The notes under the pieces: generated by a model
What the model saw: only the letters and a program-made list of their open reading frames with translations
Told to the model about the DNA's origin: nothing
Database searches by the model: none
Made by a program: the position numbers and the translations under genes
NCBI GenBank assembly: GCA_963829705.1
Contig: CAWHJN010000001.1
Location: forward strand, 744,001-808,000
Length of the DNA stretch: 64,000 nt
DNA from: CAWHJN01 sp963829705
Lineage (GTDB): Bacteria > Bacteroidota > Rhodothermia > Rhodothermales > BA12
Reading direction: 5' to 3'
Shown: piece by piece, positions 16,856 to 24,078 of the stretch
How the letters are laid out: the number at the start of each line of letters is the position of its first letter
Numbering within the stretch: the first letter of the stretch is position 1

Positions 16856-16979
16856 GCAGAACCCGCCACTGCAGGCCGACACAACGCGTCAGCGCTCTTG
16901 CCTCGTTCGGCCGCGCGCGTCTACGTTGCCTCGTCCAACCGCTCCGCCGCGTTGTGCGGCTGAGTGGCAAATGTTATGG
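16856..16979 (+). repeat. attC5
   Basis: Starts GCAGAAC (complement of the cassette 5 edge GTTCTGC) and ends GTTATGG (16973-16979). Confidence 0.8.
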
Positions 16980-16991
16980 GGCCTGCCCTCC

Positions 16992-17252
16992 ATGATTGAC
17001 CAGACCTTCGAGCAGGCCAGCAAGTCCTTCGGAGACTTTCTCGTCTCGATGGGCTGGAGCCGAAACGTTGCGTGGGTCTTCCGCGATGGCATCACGCGAC
17101 ACCGACAACGCTTCCTCTTCGACGTGAACGCGTGCCACAGCACATCTCTGGACAGCGATGTAGAAGCCCTCTACGAAGAGGGGCGCGACCGAAACCTCGG
17201 GGTGAAGTTCAACGCCATTGCCGACGTGAATGGGACTACGCTTGCATACTGA
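16992..17252 (+). pseudogene. Cassette 6 product, truncated by an IS3 insertion
   Basis: The frame from ATG 16992 gives MIDQTFEQASKSFGDFLVSM, then WSRNVAWVFRDGITRHRQRF and ends FNAIADVNGTTLAY. The stop TGA (17250-17252) is the first three bases of the IS3 left end (TGAACGCCC), so the native C-terminus is lost. The protein before the break is soluble and has no recognised family. The rest of cassette 6 reappears right of the IS, where attC6 starts with the matching core CCATAAC. Confidence 0.7.
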
Positions 17253-17297
17253 ACGCCCGGGTTTGCCGGAGACTCCAAACTTTGAGAACTTGGAGCC

Positions 17298-17617
17298 ATG
17301 AGCAAATCAACCCGATACTCCCCTGAGGTTCGCGAGCGGGCCGTCCGACTCGTCTTCGACCACGAGCACAACCATCCGTCCCAGTGGGCCGCTATCCGCT
17401 CGGTGCCGAAAAGATCGGCTGCACGGCCGAGACGCTTCGCAGCTGGATCCGCAAAGCTGAGCGCGATAATGGACGCCGGGCTGGGCCGACGAGCGACGAG
17501 AAGGCACGTATGAAAGAGCTCGAACGCGAGAACCGCGAGCTTCGACGGGCTAACGAAATCTTGCGCAAAGCATCGGCGTATTTCGCACAGGCGGAGCTCG
17601 GCCGCCGACCGCACTGA
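17298..17617 (+). pseudogene. IS3 transposase OrfA (helix-turn-helix), frameshifted
   Basis: Starts MSKSTRYSPEVRERAVRLVF, the OrfA HTH domain, then continues in another frame after about 17413 as AEKIGCTAETLRSWIRKAER and the leucine-zipper part KELERENRELRRANEILRKA. One missing base in CTCGGTGCCGAA would join them. OrfA normally binds the IS ends and, through a programmed frameshift at its 3' end, is joined to OrfB. The break here is inside the HTH region, so it is not that programmed site. Confidence 0.8.
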
Positions 17618-18564
17618 TGGTGACCTTCATCGACGATCACCGCGAGGAATACGGAGTCGAGCCAATCTGCGCCGTTTTGCCGATTGCTCCGTCTACCTAC
17701 TACGCCTGCAAAGCCCGAGCTTCTGATCCGGGCCTACGCTCTGCTCGTTCGATCAGCGACGAGGCGCTTCAGCCCGAGATCGAGCGCGTCTGGCGTGAAA
17801 ACCGCCGCGTCTACGGCGCAAAGAAAGTATGGCAGCAGTTGGGCCGGGAAGGCTTTTGCGTCGCCCGCTGCACGGTGGCCCGCCTGATGCGCGACATGGG
17901 GCTACGTGGGGTTGTGCGGGGCCGCCGGGTTCGCACGACCGTGCCTGCCGAAGCTGCCGAGCGTCCGCTGGATCTGGTCGAGCGCAACTTCACCGCCGAG
18001 CGCCCGAATCAGCTTTGGGTAGCCGACCTGACCTACGTTGCCACGTGGCGTGGATTCGTTTACGTCGCCTTTGTGATCGATGTCTTCTCGCGGCGCATCG
18101 TTGGTTGGCGCGTGTCAAACTCGCTCAAAGCTGATCTGGCGCTCGACGCGCTCGAACAGGCCCTCTACGACCGGCAGATCGGCGACGAGCCGCTCGTGCA
18201 TCACAGCGATAGGGGCGTGCAATATTTGTCGATTCGCTACTCGGATCGCCTTGCCGAAGCGGGTATCGAGCCGTCGGTGGGTAGCCGTGGCGATTCCTAT
18301 GACAACGCGCTCGCTGAGACGATAATCGGTCTCTACAAGACCGAGGTGATCAACCACGAAGGCCCCTGGCGAGGCCTGGAAGGCGTAGAGATCGCACACT
18401 CGAATGGGTGTGGTGGTTCAACGAGCGCCGGTTGATGGAGCCTTTGGGCTACCTTCCTCCTGCTGAGTACGAGCAGGTCTTTCACCGCCGGCAGGAGAGT
18501 CAAGCTCTCGCAGCGGCACTATCTGGGTACCAGCCGATACAGCAGAGGCCAGTATGGCGATGAT
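17617..18564 (+). pseudogene. IS3 transposase OrfB (DDE integrase core), frameshifted near its end
   Basis: OrfB has the IS3-type HTH_21 region (RVWRENRRVYGAKKVWQQL) and the rve core with all three acidic residues: LWVADLTYVATW, LVHHSDRGVQY and SYDNALAETIIGLYKTE. After GLEGVEIA the frame breaks (about 18392) and the natural ending EWVWWFNERRLMEPLGYLPP follows in another frame, stopping at 18562-18564. One missing base in GCACACTCG explains it. All catalytic residues are upstream of the break. Confidence 0.85.
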
Positions 18565-18712
18565 GACCGGCAGGCTTCGTTTTGGGGTACTGTCGGGCCC
18601 CCTAGTCGTCTCGTTAACGCAGCGGCGATGGTGGTTCCGGCTGGTGAGCGTGGCGGACCGATTGCGCGGCGGTGGGACGTTCGTAAATGATGTGCCCGTT
18701 CGCCCATCGGCC

Positions 18713-18831
18713 CCATAACGCAGCGCCGCTGGCCGACGCACCGTAGCCCGGTTTGCGCGTTGCCGCGCGGCGGTGTATCGTGCCCTTTCACACGCCGCCG
18801 CCTGTGCGCGGCAAAGCTTGATCTGTTACAC
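18713..18831 (+). repeat. attC6
   Basis: Starts CCATAAC, the complement of the cassette 6 edge GTTATGG some 1.7 kb upstream, which shows the IS3 landed inside one cassette. Ends GTTACAC (18825-18831). The stretch 18565-18712 between orfB and this site has no recognisable gene. Confidence 0.82.
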
Positions 18832-19084
18832 GTCAGGCGGGCGGGCTTTGGTGGAGATCGTGCCCCTCGACACGCATCTCTTCGTGGCGCGTCGGGCGTA
18901 GCGGCTCGCATCGTCTTTGCCGCATCGCCGTCGTCTCTGGTCAGCAGCCATGGTTTGCGCCCGCCTTGCCGTATAACACTGCGCCGTAGGCCGACGCCCG
19001 GTGGGCCTGTCTTGACGGTGCTGGTCGTGCGGCGTATCGTGCCTCGGCCAGCGTCCACTTCCGGGCGCGGCTAAGCTTCAACCG
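18826..19084 (+). other. Cassette 7, without a convincing ORF
   Basis: The cassette body (18832-18970) is about 140 bp and holds no ORF with coding character on either strand. It is GC-rich with CGCATC/GCATCG-type repeats. Its attC core GTATAAC differs by one base from the complement of its edge GTTACAC. Empty cassettes may carry promoters or RNAs; nothing here proves either. Confidence 0.55.
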
Positions 19085-19090
19085 TTATGT
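18971..19090 (+). repeat. attC7
   Basis: Starts GTATAAC, ends GTTATGT (19084-19090). The left half ACTGCGCCGTAGGCCGACGC is close to that of attC8 and attC10. Confidence 0.8.
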
Positions 19091-19094
19091 GCCT

Positions 19095-19469
19095 ATGCCG
19101 GAGGACGAGGTGGAAGTGTACGTTCACATGATCGACGGCACGGCGGTATGGGTGCCGATGCCCGCCCATGAAGTATCCGCCGGTGAGTATCGCCTGCTCG
19201 ATTCACCCCTCTTCGATCCAGCAGATACCACGGCCCTCTTGCAATTCATCCCCGGAGATGTCGTTCGCCTCCGAGATGGGCGCGCCGCTAAGTTGGTGTC
19301 TTCGTCTCATCCCGACCGAGCTTATTGGAGCGCGCTCTACGGCGTTGCCGCTGGCGAACCGCATTTGGAATCAGATCCGGTGACAGTGCGGCGGATCGCG
19401 TCGGAGGTCAAGGCTGGTTCACGACGGCATTATCCTGCGGTGATGAAATGGGCGACGGAGCACGCATGA
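19095..19469 (+). CDS. Cassette 8 product, hypothetical protein
   Basis: A 124-aa acidic, soluble protein: MPEDEVEVYVHMIDGTAVWV, then EYRLLDSPLFDPADTTALLQ, FIPGDVVRLRDGRAAKLVSS and a C-terminal helix (VRRIASEVKAGSRRHYPAVM). The mixture of short strands and a closing helix resembles small immunity-type proteins but no family is recognised. GTG 19089 is an alternative start inside the cassette edge region. The stop lies 10 bp before attC8. Confidence 0.7.
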   Translation: MPEDEVEVYVHMIDGTAVWVPMPAHEVSAGEYRLLDSPLFDPADTTALLQFIPGDVVRLRDGRAAKLVSSSHPDRAYWSALYGVAAGEPHLESDPVTVRRIASEVKAGSRRHYPAVMKWATEHA

Positions 19470-19479
19470 TCGATGCGGC

Positions 19480-19597
19480 ACATAACCCTGCTTTGTAGGC
19501 CGACGCACCCGAGGCCCGGTTGTGTCGGTCGGCACACCAACGTATCGTAGCTACACTCACGCCGCCACCGGTGCGCGGCAAAACTTGGCCGTTATGC
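19480..19597 (+). repeat. attC8
   Basis: Starts ACATAAC (complement of the cassette 8 edge GTTATGT), ends GTTATGC (19591-19597). The right half GTGCGCGGCAAAACTTGGCC is nearly identical to that of attC10. Confidence 0.85.
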
Positions 19598-19600
19598 CAC

Positions 19601-20227
19601 ATGCATCTAATCAATAGTACTGCGCCGCTACTAATACTTTGTGTTCTTACCGCATGCAGTAGCCCCCCTACCACCCGAGAGTTGATTGAGCGATTCAGCG
19701 AGCAGAGATCTGCTTTCGAGGAGTTACGGATGGAGTTATACGATACCCATTGGTGCGCAAACCAGGATCATGATACCGGCAGGAAGCTACTTATTACGAT
19801 CAGTGAGGATGCCGTATGCAGCTACTCCCTCGTGAACCACAAATGGTATCCAACTTTACCCGGTATCCCTGGGTTTGGTCCATTCGCCGATGAACAGGCC
19901 GAAGGGTTGAGCACCGCTGAGATGCTTGAGCGGACCGGCCTTTCAGTGCATCGATACGAACATATCGTATCTCTCATGAAGCAAACAGGGGTCAGGCATG
20001 CATCGCTTCATGACGTTTGGTGGCCTAGTCGCAGCGAGACGCCTGAGGTGTCGCTTCTTGTTTATGGCGAAGGGCTTGGGCCATCTGGCTACTCTGTCTA
20101 TTACATCTACCGGGACGAGGTGTCGATTGAAGAGAACTTTGTCGAGGATCTCTGGGCCCCTGCATCTCATGAAAGACGGTACGTGGCGCTCGAAGGTAAC
20201 TGGTACTTGGAACGGCTAGATTCTTAG
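19601..20227 (+). CDS. Cassette 9 product, lipoprotein
   Basis: A 208-aa lipoprotein (PLLILCVLTACSS, lipobox Cys19). The mature part starts TTRELIERFSEQRSAFEELR and contains CANQDHDTGRKLLIT, then GLSVHRYEHIVSLMKQTGVR and a beta-rich end. It is the longest cassette ORF and clearly less GC-rich than chromosome genes, suggesting a different source. It begins 10 bp inside the cassette edge. The function is unknown. Confidence 0.75.
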   Translation: MHLINSTAPLLILCVLTACSSPPTTRELIERFSEQRSAFEELRMELYDTHWCANQDHDTGRKLLITISEDAVCSYSLVNHKWYPTLPGIPGFGPFADEQAEGLSTAEMLERTGLSVHRYEHIVSLMKQTGVRHASLHDVWWPSRSETPEVSLLVYGEGLGPSGYSVYYIYRDEVSIEENFVEDLWAPASHERRYVALEGNWYLERLDS

Positions 20228-20262
20228 CCCATACTGGGTAGGCTGATCCTCGGCCAATTGTG

Positions 20263-20380
20263 GCATAACCCACGTTGCACCCGACCCGCGCGCCAAGCTG
20301 ATCGCCTCGTTTCACTGGCGCGAATTCTTTGCCTCGTCCAAGCGTCGCGTTGCGCGGGCGGGCGAACTTCAACGTTATGT
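20263..20380 (+). repeat. attC9
   Basis: Starts GCATAAC (complement of the cassette 9 edge GTTATGC), ends GTTATGT (20374-20380). Confidence 0.82.
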
Positions 20381-20715
20381 GGCATAGCGAACCAATCGAG
20401 CCTTCGCAAGACATCTACGAGGTTTCCTTGGAGCTTGAGCCCAAAGCAGGTTCAGAGCACTTCGGAGAGTGTGAGGGCGTATTCGTCCTCGTCTACCTGT
20501 CTGCTCGTAACCTGCGCTCGGCGCTGGACGCAGCAGAGGCCTGGGCCAAATCGTCGCACTACGACCTGCTGGACATCGACCATTGTATCAGAGTCAACCT
20601 GGCGGAGTACGAGCCCCACGATGAGGATCACCCAAGCGCGGACGAACTCAGGCACCACCTCAAACCAGGTGAGGTGCTCACCGGACCATTTTACTGCTAT
20701 TTAGTCAGGCACTGA
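20377..20715 (+). CDS. Cassette 10 product, hypothetical protein
   Basis: A 112-aa protein starting at the ATG that is part of the cassette edge TTATGT: MWHSEPIEPSQDIYEVSLEL, then FGECEGVFVLVYLSARNLRS, AEAWAKSSHYDLLDIDHCIR and LKPGEVLTGPFYCYLVRH. It has strand-helix-strand character and an acidic middle, typical of small soluble cassette proteins. Family not recognised. A start this close to the edge leaves no room for a ribosome site inside the cassette, so it must come from the upstream attC. Confidence 0.7.
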   Translation: MWHSEPIEPSQDIYEVSLELEPKAGSEHFGECEGVFVLVYLSARNLRSALDAAEAWAKSSHYDLLDIDHCIRVNLAEYEPHDEDHPSADELRHHLKPGEVLTGPFYCYLVRH

Positions 20716-20727
20716 AGCAGGAGTGCC

Positions 20728-20846
20728 ACATAACTAGGCGCTGTAGGCCGACGCACCACAGGCATCTTTGCGTGCTGCGCGGCAGCGGCGTACTCTGCCC
20801 TCACAAACGCCGTCGCATGGTGCGCGGCAAAACTTGACCGTTAGCC
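20728..20846 (+). repeat. attC10
   Basis: Starts ACATAAC (complement of the cassette 10 edge GTTATGT), ends GTTAGCC (20840-20846). GTGCGCGGCAAAACTTGACC precedes the last core. Confidence 0.85.
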
Positions 20847-20866
20847 CGCCCCTCCCGAACATCCCG

Positions 20867-21322
20867 GTGTTCCGAACCCTCGCCTTCTGCCTCCTGATGC
20901 TCGCGCTGGCGCCTAGCGCCGAGGCGCAGTTGACGGAGTTCGAGGCGCGGCTCGTCTCGTCCACTCTGTTCTCGCGGGTCTACCAAGACGCACGGGCTGC
21001 CCTCGCCGCCGCCGACACGACGGGTGCTTGGCCGGACGCAGATTCGTTACCGTTCGGCTCGCGGCTCGCGTTCGATGCCGAGCCGAACGGGGCATGGGTC
21101 GTCACGTTCGAGGCTCCCCCGTTCGAGGCGAACACACTCCGGTTCGGCGCGACTTCCGGTGTTCTGACAATCCCGGCGGCCTCCGATGAGGTGTGCCGCA
21201 CGATCTACTCTGGCTCGATACACACCGGCGCGGTCGATTGGGAGGAGCACGGCTTGTTCGACGCCTCCGGCGCTACGTCGTCGGCGCAGTCGTGCCGGGT
21301 CGAAGCCGCCGGGGCGGGCTAA
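20867..21322 (+). CDS. Cassette 11 product, secreted protein
   Basis: From GTG 20867 the protein (151 aa) opens with a signal peptide (VFRTLAFCLLMLALAPSAEA, cleavage after AEA). The mature part begins QLTEFEARLVSSTLFSRVYQ and then RAALAAADTTGAWPDADSLP, FDAEPNGAWVVTFEAPPFEA and a Cys-containing end. The longer reading from 20768 would start inside attC10 and is rejected. The stop TAA is part of the first core GGCTAAC. Probably exported; function unknown. Confidence 0.7.
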   Translation: MFRTLAFCLLMLALAPSAEAQLTEFEARLVSSTLFSRVYQDARAALAAADTTGAWPDADSLPFGSRLAFDAEPNGAWVVTFEAPPFEANTLRFGATSGVLTIPAASDEVCRTIYSGSIHTGAVDWEEHGLFDASGATSSAQSCRVEAAGAG

Positions 21323-21438
21323 CCCTGCGCGGCTGGCCGACGCCGGGCGCGGCGTCTGTTGCCCATGCGATCCACGGCGTCTACTTTGCCAGTACCACCT
21401 TCACCGCTGCCCGTCGCGGCAGCGCTTCACCGCTAGCT
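21317..21438 (+). repeat. attC11, last in the array, with a degenerate final core
   Basis: Starts GGCTAAC (complement of the cassette 11 edge GTTAGCC). The expected final core reads GCTAGCT (21432-21438), one base off GTTAGCT. It marks the 3' end of the array, three bases before the next gene's stop. Confidence 0.72.
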
Positions 21439-21440
21439 GG

Positions 21441-21776
21441 CTACGCGGCGCGGTTGTCGAACAAGGCAGAGATTTCTGCCATGCTGTAGATTCGTGGGGC
21501 CGAACGCCCGTTCGGCTGCGGCGGCATGGGCGGCTGAGGCGTGCGCGTCTTTACGGGCCGGACGCTTTCGACCGTCGAGAGGTTGATCGTGCGAACGTCG
21601 CCTTTCTCCACGTCCCAGACGGTGAGCAGGTGGGCCTTCCGGTTCAGGGCGCGGCGGTCATCTTCGGCGGGGACGTGGCACACCATGCGGCGCAACTCGC
21701 CGTTGGCTTTCGTGAAGTAGACGACGGCGCAGCGGGCGCTGAGGATGGCGGTGCGGGCGGCAGTTACAGTGAGCAT
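21441..21776 (-). CDS. SH3 beta-barrel (DUF2693-like) protein
   Basis: A 111-aa protein from ATG 21776: MLTVTAARTAILSARCAVVY, then FTKANGELRRMVCHVP and HLLTVWDVEKGDVRTINL, which match the pattern of a small barrel domain common in Bacteroidota mobile elements (DUF2693-like: 'FTKxxGxxRxM' and 'VWDxexgxxRxxxL'). The C-terminus is a Pro-rich tail and a short helix (IYSMAEISALFDNRAA). A longer start at 21821 would run into the palindrome array. It is divergent from the XRE-like gene. Role unknown. Confidence 0.65.
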   Translation of the reverse strand: MLTVTAARTAILSARCAVVYFTKANGELRRMVCHVPAEDDRRALNRKAHLLTVWDVEKGDVRTINLSTVESVRPVKTRTPQPPMPPQPNGRSAPRIYSMAEISALFDNRAA

Positions 21777-21823
21777 GGCAGCGGAGTGAGTTGGTGAGTG
21801 GCTTGCTTGACCTATCACCATAA

Positions 21824-21904
21824 TAAGGCACTATGCCTTATAAGGCAAGTAGCCTTACTGCTCTATAAGGCACTTTACCTGTTCTTCACAGGCACTATGC
21901 CTTA
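21824..21904. promoter_or_regulatory. Operator-like array of four TAAGGCA palindromes
   Basis: TAAGGCACTATGCCTTA (21824-21840), TAAGGCAAGTAGCCTTA (21841-21857), a half-like TAAGGCACTTTACC (21866-21879) and AGGCACTATGCCTTA (21890-21904). They sit between the divergent SH3-like and XRE-like genes, where an autoregulated repressor would bind. Confidence 0.7.
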
Positions 21905-21946
21905 GCGCCGCCGTACCCTGTCTATTCACGCTCCACACGCGCACCC

Positions 21947-22177
21947 ATGCAAGCAGGCACCTACTCCCCGGACGATCTTCCCAGCCTCGCACGCGAAGCA
22001 CACGCGGCCTCTGGCCTCACCCAAGCGGACGCTGCGGCCAAGCTCGACGTAACCCCACAATCCTACGGGCAAGCACTCAGCAACCGGGCGGGATTGGACG
22101 CGCTACGGCGGCGCATCGTCTCGGAGTTCACCACATTCGAGGTGGACGGTCCGCACTACACCGTGCGGAGCAAGTAG
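21947..22177 (+). CDS. XRE-like helix-turn-helix regulator
   Basis: A 76-aa protein. Helices LPSLAREAHAASGLTQADAA and AKLDVTPQSYGQALSNRAG form a lambda-repressor-type HTH; the rest is a short helix and strands. It is the only plus-strand gene of the element backbone and faces the palindrome array 21824-21904, so it probably regulates itself and the divergent gene. It could instead be an orphan antitoxin, but no toxin partner is seen. Confidence 0.7.
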   Translation: MQAGTYSPDDLPSLAREAHAASGLTQADAAAKLDVTPQSYGQALSNRAGLDALRRRIVSEFTTFEVDGPHYTVRSK

Positions 22178-22179
22178 CC

Positions 22180-22689
22180 TCACCATCCGCCGAAGGCTTC
22201 GCTGCGGGCTGCCTCTACTGCTTTCGCGTCGCGCAGCGTAATAACGATATAAGCGCACGCGATTACTTCGGGAGTCAGGCACCGCAATACCGCCTCTTCC
22301 CCTTCGGCCTCCTGAATAGCGTGTGCTGCCTCACGGCTCGCCGTTGCGGCTTGCTTTAGCAGTTCATCGTTAATCTTGGGTGGTTCAGGTAACGAGTGAG
22401 GCCACAAGCGAAGGTCTGCCGAATCAAGGCCCTCCGGGTATTTCAGCGACTCTACCCAGGCAGTCCATAGGGGATCGTTATCCGCTCCGATGTACGCATC
22501 ATATGCCTTGTCGATTTCCTGCTCTAGCAACTCGAAGAGGTTGTGCTGATCCGCGAGGTTGAATACATCACAGGCATCGTAGACACCTTGTATCCCGAAG
22601 TGCCGGTCGAAGAACCGCCCCCACGCCTGCCTCCAACGCATGACCTCGGCTTGGTGAAGGCGTAGCGTGCGCGTCTTGATCGTTGGCAT
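22180..22689 (-). CDS. Hypothetical protein of the element backbone
   Basis: A 169-aa protein, MPTIKTRTLRLHQAEVMRWR at the start, mainly helical, with acidic patches (QEIDKAYDAYIGADNDPLW, AHAIQEAEGEEAVLRCLTPE) and a C-terminal strand (VIACAYIVITLRD). ATG 22689 follows the stop of the upstream gene by four bases, suggesting coupled translation. No family recognised. Confidence 0.6.
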   Translation of the reverse strand: MPTIKTRTLRLHQAEVMRWRQAWGRFFDRHFGIQGVYDACDVFNLADQHNLFELLEQEIDKAYDAYIGADNDPLWTAWVESLKYPEGLDSADLRLWPHSLPEPPKINDELLKQAATASREAAHAIQEAEGEEAVLRCLTPEVIACAYIVITLRDAKAVEAARSEAFGGW

Positions 22690-22693
22690 TGAT

Positions 22694-23044
22694 TCAGCGG
22701 ATCGTGTGATAAGGGTAGCCCTGAGGACGCGGCGTGATGACGGTTGCCGTGCCGGATTCGACAAGCCTTCTGGCCTCTGCGCTTTCGTCCCCATCGAGTA
22801 CGTAGCCATTGGGGGCCGGGCCATTGACGATGTGCATTGACAGGGCGCGCACTGGAGCCTGCGCGGCCAGTCTCGCTTCCAGTTCCTCTATTGGAATCCG
22901 CTCGTTCTCCTCCCGGAAAAAGAAGCTGCCCACGTACGCAAAGCCGGGATCGGCGGCGTACGTCTCGTAGGCCCAGACGCCAACAGTTTTCGGCGTGGCA
23001 GCCTGTTCAAGGCGTTCGAGGCGGCGGGCTGTCGAAGATCGCAT
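22694..23044 (-). CDS. Hypothetical small protein, possible paralogue of the upstream gene
   Basis: A 116-aa protein starting RSSTARRLERLEQAATPK, then AYVGSFFFREENERIPIEEL. It overlaps the preceding gene (23007-23273) by 38 bp. Both contain a leading R-x-L-x-x-L-E helix and an F-F-F-x-E-E segment, so they may be duplicates. No function recognised. Confidence 0.55.
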   Translation of the reverse strand: MRSSTARRLERLEQAATPKTVGVWAYETYAADPGFAYVGSFFFREENERIPIEELEARLAAQAPVRALSMHIVNGPAPNGYVLDGDESAEARRLVESGTATVITPRPQGYPYHTIR

Positions 23045-23273
23045 GGCGGAAAAGGATGCTGTCAGAAGAACAGCCAGGCGGGTGCATCACAATGGCTTGG
23101 CCTCGACCCTGAAACCGGGCAGCGTATTCAGCCACTGTCAGCCGTTCGGCGCTGTCGTGCCAGACGTAAACCGTACCTGGCTCCTCAGCAAAGAAGAAGT
23201 CTACATGGAAGCTGTCGGAGGGTGAGGATCGGGTACGCACTTCCAGCCAGGCGAGGCGTCGTATTCGGTTCAT
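23007..23273 (-). CDS. Hypothetical small protein
   Basis: An 88-aa protein: MNRIRRLAWLEVRTRSSPSD, VDFFFAEEPGTVYVWHDSAE, then AEYAARFQGRGQAIVMHPPG. It starts six bases after the stop of 23279-23572 and overlaps the next gene. The FFF-x-EE segment and the small size resemble its neighbour. Function unknown. Confidence 0.5.
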   Translation of the reverse strand: MNRIRRLAWLEVRTRSSPSDSFHVDFFFAEEPGTVYVWHDSAERLTVAEYAARFQGRGQAIVMHPPGCSSDSILFRHAIFDSPPPRTP

Positions 23274-23278
23274 GGCTC

Positions 23279-23572
23279 TCAGGCAACGCGGCGAAGATTC
23301 GGGTTAGCCTCCATTGCTGCTTCGAGTTCGCTCAGACGGTTTTCGAGTTCACCGGCCTCCACAACGCGGGCATACGCGGCGGTGGCCTGTGTAAGGGCGT
23401 GAACGGCCTTCAGCACCGTCGTCCCATCGCTTTCCTCGGCAGCATCAAGCAGGACGGCTTCGGCAGACTGAAGCGCACGCCAGAGCAGCGAGCGGGCGGC
23501 GTCCATATCACCAGGTTTGGAGCGCCGCTTTTTGGCAGCGCGGGCAACGTGCGTTCGGGTGTCTCCGGGCAT
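23279..23572 (-). CDS. Hypothetical helical protein
   Basis: A 97-aa protein: basic N-terminus (RTHVARAAKKRRSKPGDMD), then helices LWRALQSAEAVLLDAAEES and VHALTQATAAYARVVEAGE with a coiled-coil-like end (LENRLSELEAAMEANPNL). Proteins with this look are common on phage-like elements next to primase-like genes, but no family is certain. Confidence 0.55.
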   Translation of the reverse strand: MPGDTRTHVARAAKKRRSKPGDMDAARSLLWRALQSAEAVLLDAAEESDGTTVLKAVHALTQATAAYARVVEAGELENRLSELEAAMEANPNLRRVA

Positions 23573-23645
23573 TTCGGGTTTCAGGTTTTATCAGGTTCAG
23601 CAGGGCAGCGCAGTAAATACCCCCCCCTCTCTGTTGAGCGATCAG

Positions 23646-24062
23646 TCAGGCAGCGGCATCGCGGGTCGTCCCAATCTGCCACAGCGAGGCGGCAACGGTT
23701 TCGACCAGGTGCTCGGCCTCGGGCGATGCCGGGCCACGGAGCGCAGCCCGGCGCAAAGCGGGCGCGAACGTGCCATAGCGCTGCGCATCCGGCCCCCAGA
23801 GGTCGTAGAACAGGCATGTGCCGTAGCCGTCGCCCCACGCACATAGCAAACGGGCGAGCATCGCCTCACCGGGCGCAAGGTTGGAGTGCAAGAGCATCGA
23901 TTTCCCGTTATATGGGCCGCGAGCAAGCGTGACGAGCACGCGCTCACCGTTGCCGGTTCGGTCCAGCGTAAAGGTGGCGCGGGCCTCGGTAAGCCAGGCC
24001 GCGAAGCGCTCCATCTCGTCCGCGCTCGTGATGCGGGCGGGGGTGTGTTGCGGGTTCTGCAT
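23646..24062 (-). CDS. Hypothetical protein
   Basis: About 138 aa from ATG 24062 (a longer start at 24101 would overlap the DUF3987 stop). AGG lies about eight bases before this ATG. Visible segments are ITSADEMERFAAWLTEARAT, FTLDRTGNGERVLVTLARGP and LARLLCAWGDGYGTCLFYDL. It follows the DUF3987 gene by 16 bp, so is probably in the same transcript. No known function. Confidence 0.55.
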   Translation of the reverse strand: MQNPQHTPARITSADEMERFAAWLTEARATFTLDRTGNGERVLVTLARGPYNGKSMLLHSNLAPGEAMLARLLCAWGDGYGTCLFYDLWGPDAQRYGTFAPALRRAALRGPASPEAEHLVETVAASLWQIGTTRDAAA

Positions 24063-24078
24063 GGCCGCCTGTGGAAGG

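Larger units (their letters stand above)
17250..18570 (+). mobile_element. IS3-family insertion sequence (right end not found)
   Basis: The left end TGAACGCCCGGGTTTGCCGG is of the kind seen in IS3/IS51-group elements. orfA (17298-17617) and orfB (17617-18564) follow, overlapping by one base. The matching right inverted repeat is not seen after orfB, so the right boundary is uncertain and the element may be right-truncated. Both reading frames are broken once. The insertion lies inside cassette 6. Confidence 0.8.
14544..21438 (+). mobile_element. Integron gene-cassette array, about eleven cassettes
   Basis: Cassette edges from core sites: 14544, 14920, 15508, 16047, 16445, 16974, 18826, 19085, 19592, 20375, 20841, ending near 21432. 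Each cassette starts TTRRRY-like and ends in an attC of about 102-124 bp (attC4 is collapsed). The first core of attC is the exact complement of the cassette's own first bases in ten of eleven cases. All cassette genes point the same way, away from intI. An IS3 element interrupts cassette 6. The last attC has a degenerate second core (GCTAGCT) and abuts the backbone gene at 21441. Confidence 0.88.

Noticed and set aside
18519..19074. ORFs on both strands across cassette 7
   Set aside because: They run through two attC sites and have Arg-rich composition without domains.
21441..22177. Toxin-antitoxin pair (SH3-like and XRE-like genes)
   Set aside because: They are divergent, not co-transcribed, and the SH3-like protein has no toxin motif.
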